The notes under the pieces: model-generated | The model's input: the letters and a program-made list of their open reading frames with translations, nothing else | The model's database searches: none | Told to the model about the DNA's origin: nothing | Translations under genes and position numbers: made by a program | From: Mnemiopsis leidyi | Lineage: Eukaryota > Ctenophora > Tentaculata > Lobata > Bolinopsidae | Direction of reading: 5' to 3' | DNA length: 57,573 nucleotides | Assembly: GCA_000226015.1 (NCBI GenBank) | Contig: JH152724.1 | Location: 32,064-89,636 of the forward strand | Shown here: piece by piece, positions 10,983 to 22,900 of the stretch | Layout: every line of letters begins with the position of its first letter | Position numbering within the stretch: position 1 is the first letter of the stretch

Positions 10983-13900
10983 ATGTCAGAAGAAGAGACT
11001 ACAAGTCACCTGGTGAGCTATCATGATATCAAGGAGCCTCAAAAGCCACTAGCTGAGAAACATGCATCACCAAGAAAAGCTGCAGTTTTGAGCTTTAATC
11101 CTGACGGATCTCTGAGTATTCCTGCTGACTTAAAGGAGAAGCTTGTTCACCAACCAGCAAAGGCCAATACACCAAATCGACAATGTAAGAACCTTAACAG
11201 TTTCTAAACCTGAACTTGTACATGTCCTAAACAGGACAGGATATATTTCAAAAGCTTTTACTGTAGGGCTGTGAAAACCAAGTTTTTGTAAGGATTAAAT
11301 TTCATACTTTTTGCCCCAAATTTCTTGTGTGTTTAATTATTTTTCCAAGTGAAACTAATCCGTCTCACCCTGCAGCGACTGGTTCGAAAGAAAATGTCAC
11401 CCCTGACTCAAGAAAGCGGAAAAAGAATCATGGTCCAGCGCCATGGGTTCCACCCCCACAAGATTGCTGTCATTTTTGTTACACAAAAGATGTTTCTAAA
11501 AAGCTGGGGGAACTGAAAGAAATTGATGGAATCCTCGCACATCACAGCTGTTTGGTAACATTTTCATATGGAATTTGATATAATAATCCTAATTTTGATT
11601 CGCCTTCTTTAAGTGCGTGGTTTCTTTGTAATAATAAAATATAAAATCATTTGATGGCAGATACACATGATTTTCTTGAATTTGAAAAATGCTTACAATT
11701 AAATTTTTTGTAACTTGTGGATGTGTTTCAGCTGTTTTCGTCTGGACTTTGCCAAGCTGGAAAGAATGAAGAAGGATTATGGGGATTCCTTACTCCAAAT
11801 ATTAAGAAAGAGTTGTCCAGGGGAAAACGATTGGTTGGTGCACTAACTGCCTTAATTTCTTTTTGCCTTTTATGATCTATATTATGACTTGTTTTCATTA
11901 ATGCAATGTGCACTGTGATATTCTAAAATTCGTTTCTAAGGTTGTAGTCTTAACAACGATATTTTGCACCTCCGATTCAGGTAGGTCACTGTTATTTTAC
12001 CTTTAACTCAGAAATCGGAGTCTCACCACTAAATTTGAATGTAATTTTCTCCTTCAACGCCCCAAATTTTCAGAAATGTTCCTTCTGTAGACTTCCAGGA
12101 GCCCTGGTTGGGTGTCACAAAGCTCGCTGTCCGTACTCTTACCATCTTACATGTGGGCTATCTAATGGCTGCCTGATGCAGTATTATGACAATTTTAGGT
12201 AGGTGGGTTTCTCGACTACTTTCATCACAACTACTGACTCAAATTTACTCACCACTTTCCTACATCATAAGCTGTTCAGTAGAAATAGGTTAGGTTAATC
12301 CATAAAACCTCAGATCATTCTGTGAAAACCACCGACCTAGACAAAACTTCCTGGAAGAAATGATGGGCAAGTCTGTTGAGTGTGCAATATGTGGAGACGA
12401 TATAAAGGTTGAAAGTAAGGTGGTTCCTCAACACATTCTTGTTATGGAGTGTTGTAATATGACTCCGTTACACAGAGAGTGTATTCAGGTATGTACAAAC
12501 TACCAGCCTTACAGTGTAGTTAGGCAGAACTAAACATTTTGTATTGCGAGTATTTTTGATTAGCTAAAAGTACATAACTTCAAATTTAACTTAATCTTTA
12601 TATTAGCATTAGATTTGTACAAAACAAGATATTTGTGCCATGTTGTTGATTGTTGAAATGCTGTTGTTTCAGAACCAAGCAGATGCAAGTGGCTACTTCT
12701 TCAGATGCCCTATGTGCAATAATGAGAAGAAATTCAATAGCGTCATGAAGATCATGGGAATCAACATACCCCAAAGGTTTATATGCACCCTATTTCATTA
12801 TTCTCACTCAGAAACTTGATGTATATATCTAAACTCCTTTGACTTGCCATATAAGGTTAGCACTATGTACATCTGAGCACCCTGGTACACAGATCTACCA
12901 CGTACTCAGGTTATCTGTCCAGTGTGGTAATGACGCCGCGTGTCTTATCCACTGTATTGAGCTATATACGAGATACAACTAGTTAAACAATACACAGATT
13001 GCGAATGTCTTCTCTCACTTCAGTGTGAATTATACTGTCCACATGGCAATGTACATTGTACATCATGTACATTGTACATAGTCTGGCTATTTGCTATACA
13101 AGGTGTGTGCTATTTCAAATTGAAATGATCATAAGGTCTACACAAGCTTGTGCCCTATACGAAGTATGTAAGATATTTGGTCCTGTGTACACTGTACACA
13201 CACTACACAGCCGCAACACCACTCTCATTGTACACGCAGCTACACTACTCTGTTCGCTACTTGAAGTAGAGCTACACTCATGTGTACTTCATATAACTGT
13301 AGTTCTTAATTAGGTTTTGATCATACTGTCTCTGGGGAGAGTTGAGGGTCAATTAGGTTATACACTTATTAAGGTGTGTAAATTTCATCTTGTTATAGCC
13401 TAATTAGATATGCTTGATCATTATTTATTGGTTTTTAACGATGCATAATCAAGCAATCAAGGGTCGAATCTAAATTTAGTTGATGAACGCTATCCCCTTT
13501 CCCCGGTCATAAAATAAATAAATAAATAAAATCAAATCTTACACAGCAATAGAAGGAATAAACATACAAATCAGTGAAGCTTCTGTGCCGAGTAAAAATG
13601 CAGTCTTGTTCAGATATGACCAAAACCTTAAACCTCCGAACTTTTATAGGCCACAAAGAAATGAGAGTTAAACCTGCAACCCTTAAAACTCTTAAGTAAC
13701 AAAACTTACCTTCTCTAGTGATGCTGTTTGGGAGAAAGACGGTTACTATGACGACCTGTATGTTGAACATTGGAGATGTGACGTGCCTATATGCCTGCAT
13801 CCCGAAGGCAGGAAGGGAGACAGTCGTAAGAAGTATGTTTTCTCATCTTTTTTAATAATTTTTTAATACAACCTACAATATTAAAACCTTACCGATATTC

Positions 13901-16900
13901 CGTCTTTAAAGTCGCATTCTACACTTTCTCAATCAGATAATTTCCTTATGATTTTGTCTGATTTACTTTTTCTCAGATAATTTGCAAGACAAATACTTTT
14001 TAGCCCACTAATAACTCATGTTATTTGCCTTAGTGATCAGTGGGATTTAATGAAATGTAAGACGTGTGGCCAAGCTGGAGCTCACCCATTCTGCCTGGGA
14101 TTTGAGAAACGTGGTCCTAAAGACTGGTGCTGTGCTACCTGCGTTACTATCGAGGTTATCTGGATTCTTTTTGTCTTTATTAGATGCAAGGACGAAGGAG
14201 AAAAGAAAAGGAAATGTAAAAAGTAATTCAAATATTGATTAAAGTAGTCAACAGAATGCTTTAACCTGCTGTTATTTCGTATACCTATTGCAGAAACTTT
14301 AAAGCCTTTCTTCCTCATGATCAGGCAAAGTACGAGAAAGAAAGACAAGAGGAAGAAAAGAAGAGAGCAGAGACTGCTGCCAGCACGCCTAAGTCTGATC
14401 AAGAAACTCCTGGTCCCAGCAACCACAATTCTGCTTCTACCTCTTCAGGTTATTATTCACGCTGAGTTTCAGCTGTTAAATTTATGTTGATATTTGCTGT
14501 TCAAAGTTCATACAGAATGCAGGCTTCTGCATCTTAAAATTTCAAAACTTTGTATCACAACCAGACTCACTCTTTTTGAAAAGGCAATTGTGACATAGTC
14601 TTAACTTTTTACGCCCATTATTGATCATGGAATATAAACTTAATATACAAGATCACATTTTACTTTAAACAAATGTTTGTTGTATGATCTTGATTTCGAT
14701 AAACTGTCTGCACAACTAAGCCTCACTTCTTCATGCTCTGAAACGTTGGACATACCTATGGTACCTTTATATAAAATGTGTATCAACAAATAATTGTTAA
14801 ATGTCTCTCCAATCCTTCATAGTTCTTCTTCTTTTGGAAAAAATCTTTGCAAGAATTGGGGCTAAAATGCATGTCGATCTGATTAACAGTTCTCTACCCA
14901 ACTTATTGAAACAGGTTCCAGCATGCCCAGCAACAAAGAAAAAGCAGAGAAACCTGCCTCTGGCAGAGGCCGCCCGTCTCAATTAAAACCTGATCAGATA
15001 ACCATATTGGAGAAATACTACCAGAAAGAGAAGTTTGTGTCAACTGAAACGGTTAAAAAGATATTATCTGAAACGGGGCTGACTCAGAGGAGCCGCGTTG
15101 ATACGTGGTTTACGACCAGGAGAAAAAAGGAATTCCACGACACTGGTACGAAGTCTTTCTCAAAAACCCAACTTACAAAACGTTGTATTGTCGCATTTCA
15201 TTACCTCTCACAGTTAATAGTTTTTGTAGCGCTCTTGTAATTTTTTGTTCACGGTTTGACGGTCCCCAGGAAAAGTTGTCAAGAGTCACTCGAAGAGGTT
15301 ACCAGAATGTGATCGTCTGATACTTGAGGGGTATTATCAGCGGGATCATTTCCTAAATCCGGAGTTGAAAAAAGAAATTCTATCTCAAATTGATATTTCA
15401 CACAAAAGGCTGGCTTTGTGGTTTATAGCCCGTCGAAACAAAGACTATCAAGCCATGAGTATGTTGATCTATCGAGTTTTCGAAAATTCTGCAGAAGGAA
15501 AATGTCTTATCTTAAAGAATTTATGTTTCCATCCACCGATCATCCTTAAATGATGCAAGCTTAAATGTTTCTAATTTCGCAGATAGAAAATGCGTGTACC
15601 AATCTAAGTGGTCCCTGTCTCTCGATCCCAATAGATGTAAACGGAAGTTCTCCTGGGCAAAACCTGGCAATGACAGCTCTCAAAAGAAACTTATAGCTGA
15701 AAGTGAGGCCTCCCCTGCCAGCCCACCTATAGAAACTGCAGAATCTTCATCCTGTGCAGGTACATGTACGTCCTGCTTGTTGTAAAGTGTTCTATAGCAG
15801 CAGAGGAGGCTTTCTTACAGAAAATATCTGCCAATCCTTGATATAGCTTCATTGTCCGGATGTGATCTTTGTCAGCAATATCCCGCATGCTATGTGTATA
15901 TAACTTTGTTTAATTGTTTATGTCTGCATGTACTACTGTTCTTATTTCCCGCACTCAGCTCATTTTATTTCTTAGATATCTTAATGTTTCCATTAGACTT
16001 TCCGCCCTCAACTCTCATTACAGGATTTCTAATCCAGCTTTATTTCATTGTTCCGTGTAGTTATGTTTAATTTCTGATATCTGTACTTATCCCAACTATA
16101 TAAAAAAACAAAATTTTTGTTATCATTTCACGTTTGTTCCCTCCGTCTAACTTCTTATTTTCAGGTTCAGGTCGAGATCGGACTCCATCCAGTTCATCAA
16201 GCAAACGTGCCAGGAAGAAAACCCTGAGTCCATCCAAAGATCCATTCCTGATGACACCAGAGGTTCTGAAAGAGGCGGTATTCAAACTGTGTGTGGCTAA
16301 GTTAAAGAAAGATAAAGTTGTTCGGAAGAATGTAAATCCAGATATTTGGAAAGGTAAATTTCTTTGAATTCTTTCAGTTTAAATTTTTGTACAAGACTTT
16401 ACATCCAGAGTACGGCTTTTTGATTGGCTTTACCTTCAGTATGAATTATTGATAGCCATTAACTTAGAGACGGTACACGAGATGCTTATTGTCTATACAT
16501 TTCAGCTGATACTTAAAATCACGTGGTTATCCGCAGGGCTTGACGATGTCTCACCAGTACTAGACGACCTAGAAGAGAAGTCAGAAAACTTTGCACTTCC
16601 CTCTGATAGTCTAACAGCAAGACCTTTCTCAATCTGTCTCGTGAAGGCGAAGTACAGCCCTCCTGTTGAGGGTTAGTCAGAAAAGTGTACTCTTTTTGAT
16701 TCAGTTGTTGCAACATCGTGCTTTTAGTAAGAGCAATTGTTTCTAGGACTCACCAATTCACTTAATTTTAAACAGCAAGACTGGTTATAAATGATTAATG
16801 ATTTTTAATTTATCCAACAGCACAAATTGTCGATACCGGTGAAGCTGAAGAGTACGATGAACACAAGGAAAAATTGTGGGAGTTGATTGTAAAGCACAGG

Positions 16901-19900
16901 CGCGACAAGGCGTTTCTCCGAAAGGTCACCAGAACAAGCAGAATCGTGAAGGTTTCAGCAAAGAGCAAGCAGACAACGATCAGTACTTTCTTTAAGCTTG
17001 CTTCTCTCAACAAGAGAAATGACAGAGACAAGTATGGAGAATGTTTTAGTTTTCTTGCTGCTGTTGATTTCTTGTGATAAATGATTATAATTAAAAGTCA
17101 AACAATTTTCAGAAGTCAAATGTCAAGAAGACCAAATATCAACAAAGATTTTTCAGTTACAAAGCACGTGCAAAACGCCGTAAAATTGAGACGAGTGACG
17201 ACACGAAAGGAAAAAAATCAAAGGTGAAGGAAGAGAACCAGTACGAACCGTTCCCGTTTAAAAGGTCTCCCCACCAAACTCCCTACCCCTCCCGAGACAG
17301 CACTCCCGACCCGCCCGCCTCACCCTTCAAACTCTCCGAAGCTATTGAAAATTTACCAGCAGCTTTGCCTCTTGAACATTCCATCACGTCCCCCACCAAG
17401 AACGAAGAATCGGAAGAATGCCAAAAGAAAGATTTAAAACAATCTCCGTCGCAGTTGAGCATGTCTCCATGCAACTACAAGTGTTATTATTGCGGGGACA
17501 AGTTTTCCAAAATGTCAATCAGGATGGAGCACATGAAGAGTGTACATTCCAGCCAGATTAAAGGTTGGGCTGGAGCTTCCGTCGGCAGAGGTGAGGCTAT
17601 ATTATTGGTATTTGGTAATTACTTTTTCGATGGCAACCACTTTTTCGATGATATTGATTACACATTTCATCTCTGATTTTTTATAATTTAGAACAGATTT
17701 AAAAGGAAGATTAGAATTTAGAGCTGAGCTCCAACAACTTTACATCTAGTCAGCTGATTACTAACCGGACTTATTAACTTCAGCTGTGCGCAGAAGTCTG
17801 AGTTCTGAAAACGCTGATTCAACTGGAGAGGTTAATGGGAGTGCGGATGATGAAATTGAGTTCAGAGAACCTAGTCCTCTTAAAAACAAGACTTCTCTAC
17901 GTAGAACATCCCGGAGAACTTCTTCATCTTCCTCCTCCGTTACGCCCATCAAAAAGGGGTTATCTCCCAGTGGAGATACTCCAAAGAAAACACAGAAGTC
18001 ACCCTCTTCAAAAAAGATGAAAGATAAATCTGATCCACCCAAGCGATCAAGGGGAAGACCACGCAAAAAAGTTTCACACAAATCTTCCGAGGACTCCCCT
18101 ACGAAATGCGATGACGAATCAGTCAAGTATGGCGAGTTAACAATCGAAGTGGCGGAAAAGACAGAAGAACCGGAAGATTCAGAGGAGGATGAGGTTACGT
18201 TTATCAATGAGATATTTGCGGAGTCTCCAAAGCATGAAGAAAAGAAAAAGAAGAGAAGGCAAAGTTACGATTGGTCTGAAAACGAAATTTACTCTTTGAT
18301 AGGTACTGCGATCATGATTAATTTGCCCGGCTTGATTAAACATTTTAGAATTTGATCAAATTTTGATTGTCATAAAAACCTAATTTTTTCGGAATCAAAA
18401 GCACGATTTGCCTTATTACATTGCCAAAATATTAAAATAGATTTGTTAAAAGTTTTCCAAGTTTCTATCCTCCAGAATTTTACTCTCTCAACCCTCATCT
18501 CTGGGATGACTCCTGCAAATCAGAAGGGAAGGAAGAACAATTGCTGCAGAGACTTGAAAGAAAACTTGATATCTCTGGTGAGACTTTTATCTCTGGTTTT
18601 TGACATCAAATTGGACATGGCCCATCTGATATTATAGATCTAGAGTCTATGAAAGGCTAAGTAAGTCTAGGTAGACTACAGTCTAGAATATTCATTGTAA
18701 CTACACAATATCTCAACAGCCGACAAGATAACATCAAAATGGAAGAGTCTGATGGCCCGGTACAAAGTAGAGAAATACAACCCAGGCTCTGACTGGAGGT
18801 TTCTGTCTGCTCTAAACTTCCTGGAGGAAGTAAACTTGACGTCCTGTCCTGAGGACGTGTCACCACTGTTCTCCTTGTTGACTGGAGCTGACAGTCAGGA
18901 TGAGGATTCTAGGTAGGGGGATATGTTGGTGTCACGTGGGGACTGGGGAATGTATTGTGGTGTAGAGTGTAAATGTTTGGTAGATTTTAGTACACTGTGA
19001 AATGTATTTAGTAAAGTTACTAGTTTTACACAATGTTGTTTTCGATGTGAAGTAATTTTTAGCTTTAAAACTGTTAAATCTTAATTTTCAGCGAAGAGCC
19101 AGAAGCTCAGGATCAATCTCACGACGCCTCACAAGACATCTTCCCAAATCTCTCCGATGATGACGTCATGGAAGAGGACGACTGCGAAAGTAAATCCTCC
19201 GACACAGTGGCCCCTTTCGGGGAACAAAACACAGACTCAAACTCAGCCTTGTATTTGGAGGATGACAGTATAAATACAGTCTGTGACGAGGACCTGATTC
19301 CTGCTCCACTAACCATTACTAACTCTTACAAATCGAGAGTCGGAGTTTCTAGCAGCCAGTGTAAAGTAGTGAATAGTACGGGAAACAGTACTGCGGTCCT
19401 CGCCACGTCTCCCCGCGACGGTAAATTCACTGTTAAACTATCCTTATTCTTTGAAAGTAATAGAGAACCTGGTATTTCGGGGGGTGGCGAAAATGTTGAC
19501 CAATGAGAAGCTTAAGAAAAGAGCTTTCTGGTTTCTGATTAGTTAAAAATGCCTTTCTCTATTACTTCAAATTTGAAAATTAAGTGAGCAATTGATACTA
19601 ATCTCAGCAAGTATCTTAATAAAACACCACCTCAGGCATCACCAGGTGTGAGGAATGCAGCAGAACATTCACCTCCGGTGGCAAGCTGATGCAACACAAA
19701 CTGCGGCTTCGCTACTTCTGTTGTCACTGTTCCAGAAACTTCCCCAGCGTATCCGAACTGAAGCTTCACCACTCTTCCCTCAACATTACTCTTCATGTCT
19801 GTCCTTTCTGTCAGCTCTTCAGGAATGTAAGTATATCTTCTAAATATTATGTTACTGAGTGTTGCGTTTTCTGTTCCTTGTGGAGTTAAATCGTGATATT

Positions 19901-22900
19901 AAGTCACACCTTGGAACTTGCCCCATGGTCAATGGTCAAAAAAACTTGACCATGACCACAGACACCTAGGAAATTTCCCTATGGTCATGGTTAAAATGGA
20001 CGTTCTATGGTATATGTTTCATTGAATAATAAGACTGAAGAAATATTTGAAGATTGGAATTTGGCACTTCGCTTTTGAACATTCGTGTAAATTTGTTATG
20101 GCTATATTTAAGATGGTAGATTTGCCTATTCATCCTGCGAATTTTACAGGAGGAACCAAAGAATACAGTTCGTCACATCAGTGATAATCACGTCAAAGAT
20201 TGGATCTCAACGGAATGTATGGAATGCAAAAAACTCTTTAAAAACAAAGAAAGAGCACTTTCTCATCTTCAGTTAAAACACGGCGTTTCAAAAGTGGATG
20301 GCGAAGATTTAATAAGAGTAAGAGACTTTAGGTGTCTTTATGACGGTGTTCTTAAAAACACTTGATTTTATATAACTTGAATAGAAAACTATATATTGTT
20401 TTTATTGTTTTAGTTGTATATCAATAATCTGCCTATAAATTATCAGTTAAATTATTATCACATTTCGAACTTAAATAGAGCAATTATAAACCAGGTATGA
20501 TTGATGGGTATGTCTGTAGCAATATTTTTTAATTGTATAACCATATCTTAAATCACTTGAATATATCACTGAGTCTCATATTAATGCTATTGTTAAAAAG
20601 ATTAAAATCTATTTTTTCTTTTTATATATGAATAGCCTTTCACTCCAATTTCTCTCAAGTTCCGCCAATTACATTTGACCTCCTTATCACAGGCTACCTT
20701 GTTCGACCAAATCTCAATGTTTATTTGGTTGAAATGTGGACTGACAAGTGAGCTACTACATATATATTGCAATTAATACATGGGTGGCGGAATAGGGGGC
20801 CATGCCCCCCAAAAATTTGGATGGGGGGCCAAGGTATCATTTGCGCCCCCCCCCCCAAATTTTCAACATCGTCTATTACGAAATTGCTTCTAAGCTATCT
20901 CGCTTCCAAGCTATCTCGCACGTGCCAAGTTTTCAAGATCCTTGCCTACAGTGGGCTGAATAGAATGTCTTTACTAAAGTTTCGGAAAATAATTCTTAAA
21001 ATGGTCATAAGATTAAAAGCTTCTTGTAGGATGTTATACCGTTATCTGTTAGAGTATCAAAGTTTCGTTGGAGAATGCTTGGACATATCCTTAGAGGTCA
21101 AGAAGACTCTCCTGCATATCTTTCCATGTTATTTGCTATTAATGCTGACAATTTTATGGTTGGAAGAAGGGGAAGACCTCCTTTAAACTTATTAGCTATG
21201 TTAAGAAACGATGTGAGACGTAGAGATCTTGGCATACCACTTAGGAATATTACTGATTTTAAAGACCTTAGATATTTGGCTTTAGATAGGATTGAATGGA
21301 AAAAGTTAGAAGATGAATAGAAAGTGCTCTCTTATCTTTTTCGTGTTCTGATATCTATAAAGTACCTAGGATGCTCTTGTAAAGAGATATTTCGTACTTT
21401 AAAAGATTCTTACTACTACTACTGTGGGATGTTTTCTTACAGTTTGAATACAAGGGAATTTCGCTAGTATTGTGAACAGAGGAGCCAGGGTGCCTGGCCC
21501 TCTCAAATATTTGGATTAAAGGGCCAATGTATCATTTCCCCCTACCACTTTTTTCCTACTATTAGGAAATTGCTACTAAGCTATCTGACATGCACCAGAC
21601 CCCCCCCCCCCCGGTTTTGAATATGCTCCTCCACCCCTGAGTTGATATTCACCAATGTAGGTACAAAAGAAGAGTTACACCGCGACCGGTGACAAGTCTT
21701 GTTGGCATATTTGCTCATGCTTTTCTTAAACCTCCCCTCAGTTTAATTTGGGAACGTTTATCAGCACAGTGGCGTAACGTAAGGCCCCGCAACGCAAACC
21801 AACGTTACGCCACTGTCTCAGCATCCACATAAAGTTGTAAATCGCTAAATGCAGCTCTTGCCAGAGTGATACGGTGCTTCTAAGTCGTGACTCACGTTGT
21901 GGCCGAATGTGGTGCTGCTGCATCGCGGCTGCCTGGCTGACAATGTCTGTTTAGTGCTTAAGGGTTTTTTTGGACGCCTGTCTATAGTCGACTTTCGTCG
22001 AAACATGTGTTCCTACTTTAAGGTCGAAACTACAAATATTGCAATTGTGGCTATCAGTCTCTGGTAATGATATTTCTTGGCTTTGGATTGCTTCCTTGTT
22101 TGGCACCAACATATGGTTGGTGGCTGGTGCCAAGACGGCCGAGCAGTTGCTTGGCCTATTTCGGGCCTTTGCTGCTTCTGTTTTCGTAGCTTTTATGGAG
22201 CGCGCGGTCTACATAGTATTGTACTGACTAGCACTTTTTGGCAGAATGACCGCGAATTATCTGCGCGCGCGCGCACTGCACGCTTTTCTTTTATTATTTC
22301 GCCACAAGGCGGTTCCTATACGATACAGTAATTAAATCTTTTATTTCATAGGAATGTCGGAAGTAACATTTACTTTAACCATTGGGGAGGATATCAAGTC
22401 GTCATATCAGTTCGACGGTACACTGAAGGGACTGTCCGGGGCGATAGAGACTGTCAAGACAGAAGTAAACACGATCATTAGCAACAAGATGGCCACCAAC
22501 GGAGCTGCACATGTTAATCCAGGTAGTAATAACTATCTCATGTAGTTAACCTTGGCCTTCATTAATTAACCCAACACTGGTAAAAATTTTAATGTTGGAC
22601 CGGTTGTTTCGGTTTAATACTTTTAAGCTTAAGGACTTCGGGGCTCGGCCCTCGGGCTTTTGTTTGATTTCTTAGCATTTTTTGCTAGAGCGAAGTAATA
22701 CCTTAAGATGGGAACCCCAATATATTCTGAAATATTTAATGGGTTTTTATATTTAGTTGCTTCGGCCCCGGTTGGCACTTGGCGGTTACCCTTTTTAGTT
22801 CTTCCTCTCTCCCATACTCTTATGATAGTCATGAGGATGGCCAAGTCTCGGTAAAGCGCGGAAGTTGAAATTATCTGCCAAATTTCAAAAAGTATTGTCA

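Noticed and set aside
17761..18207. Antisense 148-codon frame opposite the AT-hook exon
   Set aside because: Shadow of the Ser/Asp/Glu-rich exon 17784-18302, which has correct splice sites and domains on the plus strand.
20318..20365. Stop codon at 20363-20365 as the end of the PHF7-like gene
   Set aside because: Kept only as an alternative: it needs read-through of a strong AGA-GTAAGA donor, and a phase-0 acceptor leads to a GC-rich 133-codon last exon at 23753.
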